A stretch of DNA of 15,572 nt from an uncultured Collinsella sp. (GTDB taxonomy: Bacteria; Actinomycetota; Coriobacteriia; Coriobacteriales; Coriobacteriaceae), in NCBI GenBank assembly GCA_900754275.1, contig CAAECF010000030.1, positions 1 through 15,572 on the forward strand, in the 5' to 3' direction. The position numbers and the translations under genes are program-made. The notes beneath the pieces were generated by a model. The model was not told the origin of the DNA, ran no database searches, and worked only from the letters and a program-made list of their open reading frames with translations. Of this stretch, positions 1 to 7,576 are shown in pieces (the first letter of the stretch is position 1; every line of letters starts with the position of its first letter).

Positions 1-397
1 CTCGCAGATAGATATCTAGGTCCGGCACGGCAAACTGCACGTAGCCCCTCTGTGGTGCCTGAATAACCTCTCTTTGTAGCAATTTGGCCCTAATAGAGCT
101 GATCTCATTGGTCTTTTTACCCATGCGCTTAGCAATCTCGGCTGATTTGGACTGTTGTTTATCCTCGCACATCGCCAAAAGGTATTTGATATCGTTAAGT
201 CCCAGTCCAGAAATCGCGGGCTCGTGAACAACATCGTGAAAACGAGCCTCTGCCAGCGCAATGCCTTCGGTGACATCGTGTTCGCTCACAATGGCACTTT
301 TGGCACGATGCAAGTTGGCGCGCTGCCAAATGGAGTAACCGACCATTTGCACCAGATAGGCATAGCCCTTAGTGGTCTTAGCGGTTCTCGACAGCAG
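1..397 (-). pseudogene. 3' remnant of an AAA-family ATPase gene (C-terminal part only, runs off the window)
   Basis: Reading the minus strand from 397 to the window edge gives about 132 uninterrupted codons. They match the C-terminal part of the Gram-positive 'ATP-binding protein' AAA family: the segment after the ATPase core with a GYAYLVQMVGY motif (family form GYPF..QLVGY), then a winged-helix domain containing SAEIAKRMGKK and ending AVPDLDIYLR. The N-terminal two thirds, with Walker A and B, is missing. An in-frame TAA lies at 398-400 and the upstream glycosyltransferase stops at 410-412, so there is no room for it. No ATG with a ribosome-binding site opens the frame; the first in-frame ATG (344-346) is inside the conserved motif. 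The fragment is in the same frame as the upstream glycosyltransferase, separated by TAG, three codons and TAA. I call it a decayed fragment. A short expressed wHTH protein starting at CTG or GTG is possible but less likely. Confidence 0.7.
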
Positions 398-409
398 TTA
401 AACCATTGT

Positions 410-2896
410 CTAAAGCGAGAAATACTCACTCTCGGCAGATAAGTTAGGCCCCAACCACGGATCACCCGTCAAGAAAAACTCCGGCCAGCGCTGCATAAAC
501 AGCGCTTGCTCGCGCTTCCAGCGGCGCAGCTTTTCCTCGTTGGCCTTTTCCCTGCCGCGCGAGGTGAACTCGTAGTGATACAGCTCGGCATAAGGCGTAT
601 AGATGGTGTGGTAGCCCGCCTCCCATACGCGCAGGCAAAAGTCTGCGTCGTTAAAGCCAACGGCGAATTCCTCGTTGTAGCCGCCGACGCGCTCAAATAC
701 GTCGCGTCGCACCATCTGGCAGGCACCCGTTACGGCGCTAAAGTTGCCCGGGCGCACAGCGCGGGCAAGATAGCCCTCGCGCTTTGCCGAGAAGTCCTGG
801 TTGGCATGGGCAAGTGCCCCACGCACGCCAACCAAAATGCCGGCATGCTGCACCAGATGATCGGCAAAGTAGAGTTTGGCGCCCACCACGCCCGCATCGG
901 GACGCTGCAGATAGCCCATCATCTCTTCGATAAAGTCCGGGCTTATGACCTCGGTATCGTTGTTGAGCAGCAGCAGGTAGTCGCCCTTGGCGTGCTTCAC
1001 ACCAAAATTGATGATCTGAGAGTAATTGAACTCGCCCGGCCAGCACACAACACGCGCGATGCCCTTGCCTTCGGATGCTGCAGCCACGCGCTCTGGCAGG
1101 GTTTCGTAATACGCAAACGTCTCCGGGGCTTCGCTGTTGTTCTCCACCAAGACGATCTCGTAATTGGTATACGTTGCCTTCTGAGCGATCGACATCACGC
1201 AGGCATCGAGCGTCTCAACGTGATCCTTAGTGGGAATCACAATGCTCACCAGCGGCGCAGACTCCGGCAGCGCATAACGCATGTGATAGACAAACGGCGT
1301 CTCGGCCTCCTCGACCGTTCCGCAAATGCCCAGCGCGTTAAAGTGGCGCTGAAGCGCAAGGCGCCCAGCTTCAATAGCATACGGCTTGCTATCGGCAGAA
1401 CCGTCGGCGGTTGAACCGGGATGCACGCGCCAGTGATACAGTACGTGCGCAACATGTTCAAACCGCGCGCCCGCCGCAAGGCAGCGGAGCGTCAGGTCGT
1501 AATCTTGGGCGCCCGCGACGTCTTCCGGCGACATGCCAATGCGATCAATAAGCGCCTTCTGCACCATCAGGAAATGCGTCACGCAGTTATGGCTATAGAG
1601 CAGGTCGACGTTGAGCTTGGTCTTAAAGACCGGCTGGCCCCACTCCCCCGTTTTCTGGAACATGTCCTCGTCGCAGAACAGGACCTGGGGACGCTCGTCC
1701 TCGGCAGCCTTGTTCAGCGCGGCAACATAGTGGAACAACGCGTCCGGTTCCAGGATGTCGTCATGGTCCAAGAACGCGATGTAGTCGCCCGTCGCTTGCT
1801 CGATACCTGCGTTGGTGTTGACCACAATGCCGCCGTTGCCGGGAAGCTCGATGCGACGGATGCGCTCGTCGTTGGCACCTGCCGCAAGGGCGGCCACCGC
1901 ATCCCATTCAGGCGAGGCATCCATAAGGAGCAGTTCCCAGTTGTCATAACTCTGGACTAGCACCGAGTCCAGCAGCTCGCGCAGGTATTCCCGATCAGTC
2001 TTGTAGCACGGCACCACAATACTCACGAGTGGTCTATAGGCAAAAGCCACCGAAGCGACACGCTGGCACGCTAAATCGCCCGGCTTTGCGCGATGTTGCT
2101 CAAACCAACGTCGATAAGCTGCGTCGTCTGCACGCGCGTCCTTCATGCGGTTCCAGCTGTCGTCGACAATGCCGTTGTACAGGCGACCATCCATGGCGCA
2201 AAAACCGCTCTGGATTAGGCCCGTGGGATCAGCCGCAATCGCGACAAAATCACGTATATCCTGGGGCATCTCAACGCTCAAATACGTTTTATTGACGCGG
2301 CAACCGTTGCGCTGCGGCACATCGATCTGCGATTCAAACACATGCACGGTGACATCGATGGCATTCATATGCGCATCGAAAATCTGGAGCTCAGGGGTGC
2401 ACTTGGAGTCTCCCACCCACGTAACCTCATAGCGCCACACCGCGCCGGCGTCTGCCGGCAAATAGCGAATGCCATCGATCTCGTAGCGACCGCAGCATTC
2501 GCCACGCTGCGCATCGCGGATAAGCGCACACAGCGCAGGCTTTGCTTTGTAGTTAATCTTGGATTCCAGCTTGGCCACGCGGCTATCGAGGCGAATAGAG
2601 CCCAACCTTTGGCCACCGAATGCAAAAACGGCATCCATCGACGAGCCATCCAAAAACGGAAGTACCAAGACGGCGAGCTCGCGTTCGTAATCGGAAACGG
2701 AAGGGCAAAGCGCCAGCACACGGCCATGATCGACCGGGAGTACCAGCGACGGCACACAAGAGCCGCTCGTCGTCGCATGGGCAAACGCTTGAGAACCCTC
2801 CCGCTCAATAAGCGCGGTGACATCCTGACCGGCAAAACGAAGCAGCACAAACAGACGGCCCTGACTGCGGCAAAGCGCCAAACGCTTGATACTCAT
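410..2896 (-). CDS. Large two-domain GT2 glycosyltransferase (828 aa)
   Basis: The protein carries two family-2 glycosyltransferase (GT-A fold) modules and probably adds two sugars, or a repeated sugar, to a cell-surface glycan on the cytoplasmic side of the membrane. Residues 1-285 form an N-terminal region I do not recognise, without membrane segments. Module 1 runs from about 288 (RPLVSIVVPCYK) to 500, with a DHDD metal and nucleotide-sugar motif at 377-380 and QDYDLTLR at 464-471. Module 2 runs from about 548 (LVSIVIPTKD) to 800, with NND at 645-647 and GFNDADFCLR at 747-756. This arrangement resembles large O-antigen or rhamnan-type transferases. It is the last intact gene of a five-gene minus-strand operon; its ATG directly follows the TAG of the upstream gene (2897-2899), suggesting translational coupling. 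Donor and acceptor cannot be read from the sequence. Confidence 0.88.
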   Translation of the reverse strand: MSIKRLALCRSQGRLFVLLRFAGQDVTALIEREGSQAFAHATTSGSCVPSLVLPVDHGRVLALCPSVSDYERELAVLVLPFLDGSSMDAVFAFGGQRLGSIRLDSRVAKLESKINYKAKPALCALIRDAQRGECCGRYEIDGIRYLPADAGAVWRYEVTWVGDSKCTPELQIFDAHMNAIDVTVHVFESQIDVPQRNGCRVNKTYLSVEMPQDIRDFVAIAADPTGLIQSGFCAMDGRLYNGIVDDSWNRMKDARADDAAYRRWFEQHRAKPGDLACQRVASVAFAYRPLVSIVVPCYKTDREYLRELLDSVLVQSYDNWELLLMDASPEWDAVAALAAGANDERIRRIELPGNGGIVVNTNAGIEQATGDYIAFLDHDDILEPDALFHYVAALNKAAEDERPQVLFCDEDMFQKTGEWGQPVFKTKLNVDLLYSHNCVTHFLMVQKALIDRIGMSPEDVAGAQDYDLTLRCLAAGARFEHVAHVLYHWRVHPGSTADGSADSKPYAIEAGRLALQRHFNALGICGTVEEAETPFVYHMRYALPESAPLVSIVIPTKDHVETLDACVMSIAQKATYTNYEIVLVENNSEAPETFAYYETLPERVAAASEGKGIARVVCWPGEFNYSQIINFGVKHAKGDYLLLLNNDTEVISPDFIEEMMGYLQRPDAGVVGAKLYFADHLVQHAGILVGVRGALAHANQDFSAKREGYLARAVRPGNFSAVTGACQMVRRDVFERVGGYNEEFAVGFNDADFCLRVWEAGYHTIYTPYAELYHYEFTSRGREKANEEKLRRWKREQALFMQRWPEFFLTGDPWLGPNLSAESEYFSL

Positions 2897-3964
2897 CTAC
2901 ACTTCTCGCTTTCCCAGGGCGTTCGCTGCCATGCGTTTGCAGGCACCCAGGCGCCCAAACCTCAAGACGTCGTAATCGAACATGAGCTTTTTACATGCAC
3001 GGGCATTGGGGGCCTTGCTGGTAAGCGCCGCACGCACCATAGCAGCAACAGAAGGAGCGCATTGTGCGAGCGCAGCATCGCTGCCCACGGCAGAACCGGC
3101 AAGCGCCGTGGCAACGGCAGCAAACACCTTGCCGCAGTCCGAACCCAGCAACCTGAGCGCATCGTACAGCACCAGATCGCATAGGAAGTACGCCAGGTCA
3201 TCGGCATACTGGACATCGAGACCGTCGCGCTGCCAGTCAGCCAGCACAGCGGAGTAAATCTTCACATGCTCCAGCAGACGCGTCTCGTCGTCATAGCGCA
3301 TGGTGTCCATGAGCGAGCCCTTGCGCGCCACGCGGTAGTCATACAGCTTGTTCGAAATAAGCGCGGTCTTGCGCGAGCGACCGTACACGGCAAAATCGAA
3401 GACCTGGTCCTCGCCATACTTAACGGTTTCGTCGAACACGATCCCGTTGCCCAGCAAAAACTCACGCTTGCAAGCGGTGCGCCATGCAAAGGGGCGAGAC
3501 GCTTCCTTAAACAGCAGGTCGGAGCCATAGCCTTCAAACGACACATCGCGCGGGCTCAGTACATAGTTAAGCCACGGATACCCCGCCTCCAGCGGATACG
3601 GATTCGCGCCAAAGGTCAAAACATCACAGCGCTCGCGCTCAAAGGCATCGACGATTACACGGCATGCATCGGGCGTAAACCGGTCGTCGGAATCCAAAAA
3701 CGCGACGATAGGCGCCGTGGACGCAGCGATGCCGGCATTACGCGCACTCGACAGGCCCCCGTTTGGCTTATCGACCAGCGTAAAGCGCGCGTCCTTTTCG
3801 CAATACGCAGCCGCAATATCGCGCGAGCCGTCCGGCGAGCCATCGTTGACCAGCACGCCTTCCCAATCGGGCATGTCCTGCGCAAGCAGGGAGTCCAGGC
3901 ACCAGGCCAGGCACTCCTCCACGTTATAGATGGGAACGACAACGGAAATCTTGGGGGTAGCCAT
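2897..3964 (-). CDS. GT2 glycosyltransferase, type B' (355 aa)
   Basis: Predicted cytoplasmic family-2 glycosyltransferase. The N-terminal GT-A core has KISVVVPIYN at the start, VNDGS at about 39-43 and the metal-binding DSDD at 91-94. A GED motif near 184-186, in the usual catalytic-base region, is followed by FDFAVYGRSRKTA. The same order of motifs, including FxFAxYxxxRKT, occurs in the gene at 5170-6210, so the two are paralogs. I chose the ATG at 3962-3964 over the in-frame GTG six bases upstream because a TAGGAG sequence sits 9 bases before the ATG but only 3 before the GTG. The Shine-Dalgarno overlaps the stop codon of the upstream gene, so the pair is tightly coupled. The likely role is adding one residue of an envelope polysaccharide; the sugar is unknown. 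Confidence 0.87.
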   Translation of the reverse strand: MATPKISVVVPIYNVEECLAWCLDSLLAQDMPDWEGVLVNDGSPDGSRDIAAAYCEKDARFTLVDKPNGGLSSARNAGIAASTAPIVAFLDSDDRFTPDACRVIVDAFERERCDVLTFGANPYPLEAGYPWLNYVLSPRDVSFEGYGSDLLFKEASRPFAWRTACKREFLLGNGIVFDETVKYGEDQVFDFAVYGRSRKTALISNKLYDYRVARKGSLMDTMRYDDETRLLEHVKIYSAVLADWQRDGLDVQYADDLAYFLCDLVLYDALRLLGSDCGKVFAAVATALAGSAVGSDAALAQCAPSVAAMVRAALTSKAPNARACKKLMFDYDVLRFGRLGACKRMAANALGKREV

Positions 3965-3973
3965 AGTCACTCG

Positions 3974-3979
3974 CTCCTA
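3974..3979 (-). promoter_or_regulatory. Shine-Dalgarno TAGGAG deciding the start of the 2897-3964 gene
   Basis: TAGGAG on the minus strand lies 9 bases upstream of the ATG at 3964 and includes the TAG stop (3977-3979) of the preceding gene. It favours the ATG over the in-frame GTG at 3970. Confidence 0.65.
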
Positions 3980-5095
3980 CTGTGCGGCCGGAACGTCATC
4001 GGGGTGCGGGTTGTCGCCGTGGGTGCGCTGATACGTCAGCACGCGCCAGACCAGCGGCAGGCCGCCGATCTTAAAATAATGCTTAAACGTATTGATCTTG
4101 CCCGGCTTCTTAAAGTCAAAGCGCGAATCGATATAGGCGCGGGGAGACTTGACCATCAGGCGCAAGTCGGTCTCGCCACGCGGATCGAACAGCGACAGGT
4201 CAAAGCGACCGGCATCCCAATCGGCCTTGAGCTCGGGAGATGCCTTCTTCCAAAACTGCTCACGCAGTTCATCGACCAGACGTTCATCATTCCAACGGTA
4301 CGTATCGACCTTCATGCGCATTAAAATCCCCTGGAGCTGAGCCTTGAGCTCGGGGCGCTCTTCCAAAAAGCGCTGCATCTCGGCATATTCGTCGCAAACG
4401 CAAAACACCTTGTTGGGCGAATTAACGGAGCTCTTCTCGTTATCCTGACGATAGCACAAAATGGGGTCCGCAATAAACGCGGCACGTTCGGCACAAGCCC
4501 AAACCTTAAAGTTAAAGCCTGCGTCCTGATACGAGGCACCCGGCGTGGGAAGGAACCGAATCTGATTGTCGTTGAGGAACTCGCGCCGATAGATAGCCGA
4601 CCAAATGGAAGGTTTGCGGTAGAAGATGCCCGGGCGGTCGACGGGGCGATACGCGGCGCCCGTCATATGCTCGTCGATAATCCCAAACAGTTCACGGCGC
4701 TCGCTGGGCGTGGACCAATACAGGTAAAAGTCGCCCTTTACCACATCGGCATGCTCAGCATCGGCCTTGGCGACCAACTTTTGGAGCGAATCCTCAAACA
4801 TAAAGTCGTCGGACTCAAGGATGCCCACGTACTCGCCGCGCGCCATCTCCAGGCCGCGGTTCATCGAGTCGCCGTAGCCGCTGTTGGCCTTGTCGATCAT
4901 CTTTACACGGGGGTCGCGCTCCATGTACTCGCGGATGATATCTGGCGAGCTATCGGTAGAACCGTCGTTGATACAGATGATCTCGATGTCTTTGAGCGTC
5001 TGCGCCACGGCGGAATCAAGGCACTCGCGCAGGTAGCGTTCGACATTGCAGATGGGGACAAGCAGCGAAACTTTAGGGGTATCAGAGTTCTGCAA
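3977..5095 (-). CDS. GT2 glycosyltransferase, type A' (372 aa, TTG start)
   Basis: Family-2 glycosyltransferase with a well-preserved N-terminal GT-A core: SLLVPICNVERYL, CINDGSTD at 41-48, NSGYGDSMN at 71-79 and ESDD at 94-97. Glutamate therefore stands in the first position of the usual DxDD. The second half (KPSIWSAIYRREFL, then FLPTPGASYQDAGF and CYRQDNEKSSVN) is shared with the gene at 6217-7320, and the first 100 residues of the two are about 90% identical by eye. The last 100 residues diverge, as expected if acceptor specificity has changed. The start is TTG: no ATG lies near, and AGGAGG is 5 bases upstream. A 74-base gap separates it from the previous gene, the longest within the operon, and I see no convincing promoter or terminator there. 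The product probably works on the same glycan as its neighbours. Confidence 0.87.
   Translation of the reverse strand: MQNSDTPKVSLLVPICNVERYLRECLDSAVAQTLKDIEIICINDGSTDSSPDIIREYMERDPRVKMIDKANSGYGDSMNRGLEMARGEYVGILESDDFMFEDSLQKLVAKADAEHADVVKGDFYLYWSTPSERRELFGIIDEHMTGAAYRPVDRPGIFYRKPSIWSAIYRREFLNDNQIRFLPTPGASYQDAGFNFKVWACAERAAFIADPILCYRQDNEKSSVNSPNKVFCVCDEYAEMQRFLEERPELKAQLQGILMRMKVDTYRWNDERLVDELREQFWKKASPELKADWDAGRFDLSLFDPRGETDLRLMVKSPRAYIDSRFDFKKPGKINTFKHYFKIGGLPLVWRVLTYQRTHGDNPHPDDVPAAQ
4858..4903. repeat. 46-bp exact direct repeat, copy 1 (inside type A' gene)
   Basis: This stretch, encoding the region just before the ESDD motif (KMIDKANSGYGDSMN), is identical base for base to 7077-7122 in the paralogous gene, including synonymous positions. 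The surrounding DNA has several silent differences. Confidence 0.9.
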
Positions 5096-5100
5096 GAGAA

Positions 5101-5106
5101 CCTCCT
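5101..5106 (-). promoter_or_regulatory. Strong Shine-Dalgarno AGGAGG supporting a TTG start
   Basis: AGGAGG on the minus strand lies 5 bases before the TTG at 5093-5095. It is the main reason to accept a TTG start for the 3977-5095 gene, since no ATG occurs before the conserved GT2 core. Confidence 0.75.
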
Positions 5107-5169
5107 GTTGAATAGCGTGTAACAGGGTTATTTTAGCAGCCGAGTTGCGGCGGGCGGCAGCGCTTGGAA

Positions 5170-6210
5170 TTAGATAAAGCGCTCCAGGCAGGCTTTGAGA
5201 CCGCGAGTCGAAAGATAGAACAGCGTGGCGTCTGCCATCGAAACGCCCGAGGTCGCCACAACGAGCTTGTGGGCAACACGGCGAACGGCGCCCTTAGCAG
5301 GCATATCCGTCCACTCCCTTCCCAAAAACGTCGTGAGATCCATATTGACGCGAACGGCTACACGGCGGTAGTCATTAGCGTCCAAGCGTGCCAAATCAAA
5401 CACGATAAGGTCCAAGAACCAGGTGATCAGCTCGCCGGGGCACAGGTCCAAAAGACCGTAGGCCACCCAGTCCTCCAAGACCTCCTCGAGCATCCTCATG
5501 TGGGAGTCAAGCTTTTTGGCGCGAGCCTCGGCACTGTTGAACTCGTGCGTCGCCGATTCGCTCTCCATCACGTAGTGGTAGAACTTGTCCGGCATGACAA
5601 CGGTCTTGCGGGCAAGCGCATAGGCCGCAAATTGAAATACGACATCCTCGCCCAAGGCCAAGCCGGGAGCAAAGCGAATGCCTTCGCGATTGAGCAGCTC
5701 GCGCGAAAAAGCCGCACGACAGGCATAGGGCTGCGCATTCGAATGGAACAGCAGTTGGGGATCACGGGCGCCGAAGGTACCGGCTTTGGGGCTCATGAGT
5801 TGCTGGACGCGTTTGGGGGCAGCATCGGCAGGTTCACAGACGCCGCCAAAAACGGCGGCCTCGGCATCTGCAGACTCCATGGCATGCAGCACGCGCTCGA
5901 CCGTCTGGGCATCGATGTAATCGTCGGCATCCACAAAAAAGACGGTCTCGCCCTCGGCGGCATCGATACCGGCATTTCGAGCACACGAGACGCCAGCGTT
6001 TTCCTGGTCAATCACCAGTACGCGATCGTCGGCCTGCGCGATCTGACGCAACACGTTCAACGAATCATCAGTCGAACCGTCGTTGACACACACAACCTGA
6101 ATCGAGCGCTCGGACTGGGCCAGCAGCGAATCGAGGCATCGCTGAATGGAGCGCGCAGAGTTGTAAACGGGGACGACAATGGTAGCTTTAGGGCACGAGG
6201 CCTCTCCCAT
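5170..6210 (-). CDS. GT2 glycosyltransferase, type B (346 aa)
   Basis: Family-2 glycosyltransferase. The N-terminal core shows ATIVVPVYNSAR, VNDGSTDDS at about 42-50, SCARNAGIDAA and the metal-binding DADD at 94-97. GEDVVFQFAAYALARKT begins near residue 187 and contains the probable catalytic acidic pair. The C-terminal part (SHMRMLEEVLEDWVAYGL) is helical and not conserved enough to suggest a sugar. It is the paralog of the 2897-3964 gene. Its ATG follows the upstream stop (6217-6219) by 6 bases, with a purine-rich AGGGGG before that stop, so co-translation is likely. In both cassettes the type B gene follows a type A gene, which suggests the two enzymes act consecutively or as partners. The specific reaction is unknown. 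Confidence 0.87.
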   Translation of the reverse strand: MGEASCPKATIVVPVYNSARSIQRCLDSLLAQSERSIQVVCVNDGSTDDSLNVLRQIAQADDRVLVIDQENAGVSCARNAGIDAAEGETVFFVDADDYIDAQTVERVLHAMESADAEAAVFGGVCEPADAAPKRVQQLMSPKAGTFGARDPQLLFHSNAQPYACRAAFSRELLNREGIRFAPGLALGEDVVFQFAAYALARKTVVMPDKFYHYVMESESATHEFNSAEARAKKLDSHMRMLEEVLEDWVAYGLLDLCPGELITWFLDLIVFDLARLDANDYRRVAVRVNMDLTTFLGREWTDMPAKGAVRRVAHKLVVATSGVSMADATLFYLSTRGLKACLERFI

Positions 6211-6216
6211 GCCGAC

Positions 6217-7320
6217 CTACCCCCTTAGCGATTCGATGAGGAAGGCGGCGACCACGCCTGGGCCTCCAACCGAGGCGTAATACTTAGCACGCCCCAAGGC
6301 ACCATCCGTCGCAAAACTCGGATGCTCGTCAACCCAACCCTCAGGATCTTTGAGGATGGCAGCGAGATTCGCGCGCTTCCACGGCTTGAGGTCGTCAAGC
6401 GAAAACTCCCCCGCGTCCAAGGCCGCCTGAAATTCCTTAGCCATCTGAACCAGGAACTCCTTATAGAACTTAGGCGCCAGGCGCACGTAGTTCCACATAT
6501 ACGAATCGTACTTAATGAGCTGATTGAACTTGAGCATGCGCGCGACGTCATCACTTGCGTGGTCGCGGGCATAATCCTCTCGAATCCAACGCTCAATCTC
6601 GGCATACTCGGTATTGACGCAAAAGACCTTAGCCGAAGAATTGACCGAGGAATTCTCGTTGTCCTGGCGATACGACAACACGGCATCATGCAGGTAAATA
6701 GCCTTTTCGGCACACGCGATCACCTTAAAGGCAAATGACGTGTCCTGAAAGGATGCCCCCGGAGTCGGCAGGAACTTGATACCGTTGCGCTCAAGAAAAT
6801 CACGACGGTACACGGCCGACCAAATCGACGGTTTTTGCTTAAAGAACTGCGTCGTATTGCTGGGATGCACCGGTTTGCCACAATCCCTTGCCTTAAACAT
6901 CTCGTGCAGCGAACGGCGCTCCTCGGGCTTAGACCAGTAGAAATCAAAGTTCGCCTTCGCAAAGTCGGCATTATTGCTATCGGCGGCCGAGACAAGCTTT
7001 TCGAGTGCGTCGGGCGCCATAAAGTCATCGGACTCCAAGATGCCAACGTACTTGCCACGCGCCATCTCCAGACCGTGGTTCATCGAGTCGCCGTAGCCGC
7101 TGTTGGCCTTGTCGATCATCTTGACGCGCCCATCGCGCTCCATATACTCGCGGATAATCGCCGGCGAGTTGTCGGTCGACCCGTCGTTAATGCAGATGAT
7201 CTCAATATCCTTGAGCGTCTGCGCCAGGGCGGAATCGAGACACTCGCGCAGGTAGCGCTGAACATTGTAAATGGGAATAAGCAGCGACAGAACAGGGCTG
7301 CCAGAGGCGTTAGTAGACAA
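6217..7320 (-). CDS. GT2 glycosyltransferase, type A (367 aa, TTG start, first gene of operon)
   Basis: Family-2 glycosyltransferase, the promoter-proximal gene of the five-gene minus-strand cluster. Motifs are SLLIPIYNVQRYL, CINDGSTDN at about 43-51, NSGYGDSMN at 73-81 and ESDD at 96-99. These are followed by the shared type A block KPSIWSAVYRRDFL, FLPTPGASFQDTSF and SYRQDNENSSVN. It is a close paralog of the 3977-5095 gene: 78 of 87 residues match over the N-terminal core by hand alignment, with marked divergence after about residue 240. The start is TTG, with AGGAG 5 bases upstream and no ATG available before the core, the same arrangement as in the paralog. The C-terminus (VAAFLIESLRG) is mildly hydrophobic but is not a clear membrane helix. 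The predicted role is envelope glycan assembly with a nucleotide-sugar donor; sugar and acceptor are unknown. Confidence 0.87.
   Translation of the reverse strand: MSTNASGSPVLSLLIPIYNVQRYLRECLDSALAQTLKDIEIICINDGSTDNSPAIIREYMERDGRVKMIDKANSGYGDSMNHGLEMARGKYVGILESDDFMAPDALEKLVSAADSNNADFAKANFDFYWSKPEERRSLHEMFKARDCGKPVHPSNTTQFFKQKPSIWSAVYRRDFLERNGIKFLPTPGASFQDTSFAFKVIACAEKAIYLHDAVLSYRQDNENSSVNSSAKVFCVNTEYAEIERWIREDYARDHASDDVARMLKFNQLIKYDSYMWNYVRLAPKFYKEFLVQMAKEFQAALDAGEFSLDDLKPWKRANLAAILKDPEGWVDEHPSFATDGALGRAKYYASVGGPGVVAAFLIESLRG
7077..7122. repeat. 46-bp exact direct repeat, copy 2 (inside type A gene)
   Basis: Identical to 4858-4903, in the same orientation, 2219 bases apart. Recombination between the copies would remove the whole type B gene and leave a single fused type A gene. 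Confidence 0.9.
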
Positions 7321-7325
7321 ATGTG

Positions 7326-7330
7326 CTCCT
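7326..7330 (-). promoter_or_regulatory. Shine-Dalgarno AGGAG supporting a TTG start
   Basis: AGGAG on the minus strand is 5 bases before the TTG at 7318-7320, the same spacing and start codon as in the paralogous gene at 5095. Confidence 0.7.
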
Positions 7331-7384
7331 TAGGAAATACCTGTCGTTTCATGGTATCAAAGGGTCAGCGCGCCAGCGGGCGTT

Positions 7385-7414
7385 TATATAATCTATGGAG
7401 CCTCTTGCGGGCAA
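7385..7414 (-). promoter_or_regulatory. Possible promoter of the glycosyltransferase operon
   Basis: On the minus strand a TTGCCC (-35 like, 7409-7414) is followed after 18 bases by TATATA (-10 like, 7385-7390). It lies 65 bases upstream of the first operon gene. The same AT-rich TTATATAA (7384-7391) contains TATAAT on the plus strand (7387-7392), so it could serve either direction. No experimental support; consensus matching only. Confidence 0.35.
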
Positions 7415-7418
7415 AGTA

Positions 7419-7435
7419 GCCGCACGTCATGCGGC
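7419..7435. repeat. GC-rich inverted repeat in the divergent intergenic region
   Basis: GCCGCA and TGCGGC form perfect 6-base arms around a 5-base spacer. There is no T-run on either side, so it is not an intrinsic terminator. It lies between the divergent glycosyltransferase promoters and could be an operator or a leader hairpin of the plus-strand gene. Function not established. Confidence 0.35.
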
Positions 7436-7470
7436 GGGCCCGTGGCAGGTTCCTGCGTTTTATTCAAAGC

Positions 7471-7501
7471 TTGCCGCCAAGGTGCGCCGAGCCTTTACAA
7501 T
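7471..7501 (+). promoter_or_regulatory. Possible promoter of the plus-strand glycosyltransferase
   Basis: TTGCCG (7471-7476) and TACAAT (7496-7501) are separated by 19 bases, which is slightly long. The -10 is a good match and would give a leader of about 70 bases before the ATG at 7577. An alternative TATAAT at 7387-7392 would give a leader near 180 bases but has a poor -35. Confidence 0.35.
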
Positions 7502-7576
7502 AGGACAGTCCCAAGGACGTATTCGATAGCTTCCGTGCAGCGCATGCGCGCCGCGCGTGAAAGGATATATTGCCCC

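Noticed and set aside
16..276. 86-codon minus-strand frame starting with ATG at the window start
   Set aside because: It is a shifted frame of the ATPase remnant; the real similarity lies in the neighbouring frame (2-397).
506..1414. Long plus-strand open frame opposite the two-domain glycosyltransferase
   Set aside because: It mirrors the codon pattern of the well-supported minus-strand gene and shows no motif or ribosome-binding site.
3266..4324. 352-codon plus-strand open frame
   Set aside because: It spans parts of two well-supported minus-strand glycosyltransferase genes and their junction, and has no recognisable domain.
5164..6228. 354-codon plus-strand open frame
   Set aside because: It is almost exactly antisense to the type B glycosyltransferase, which has all GT2 motifs.
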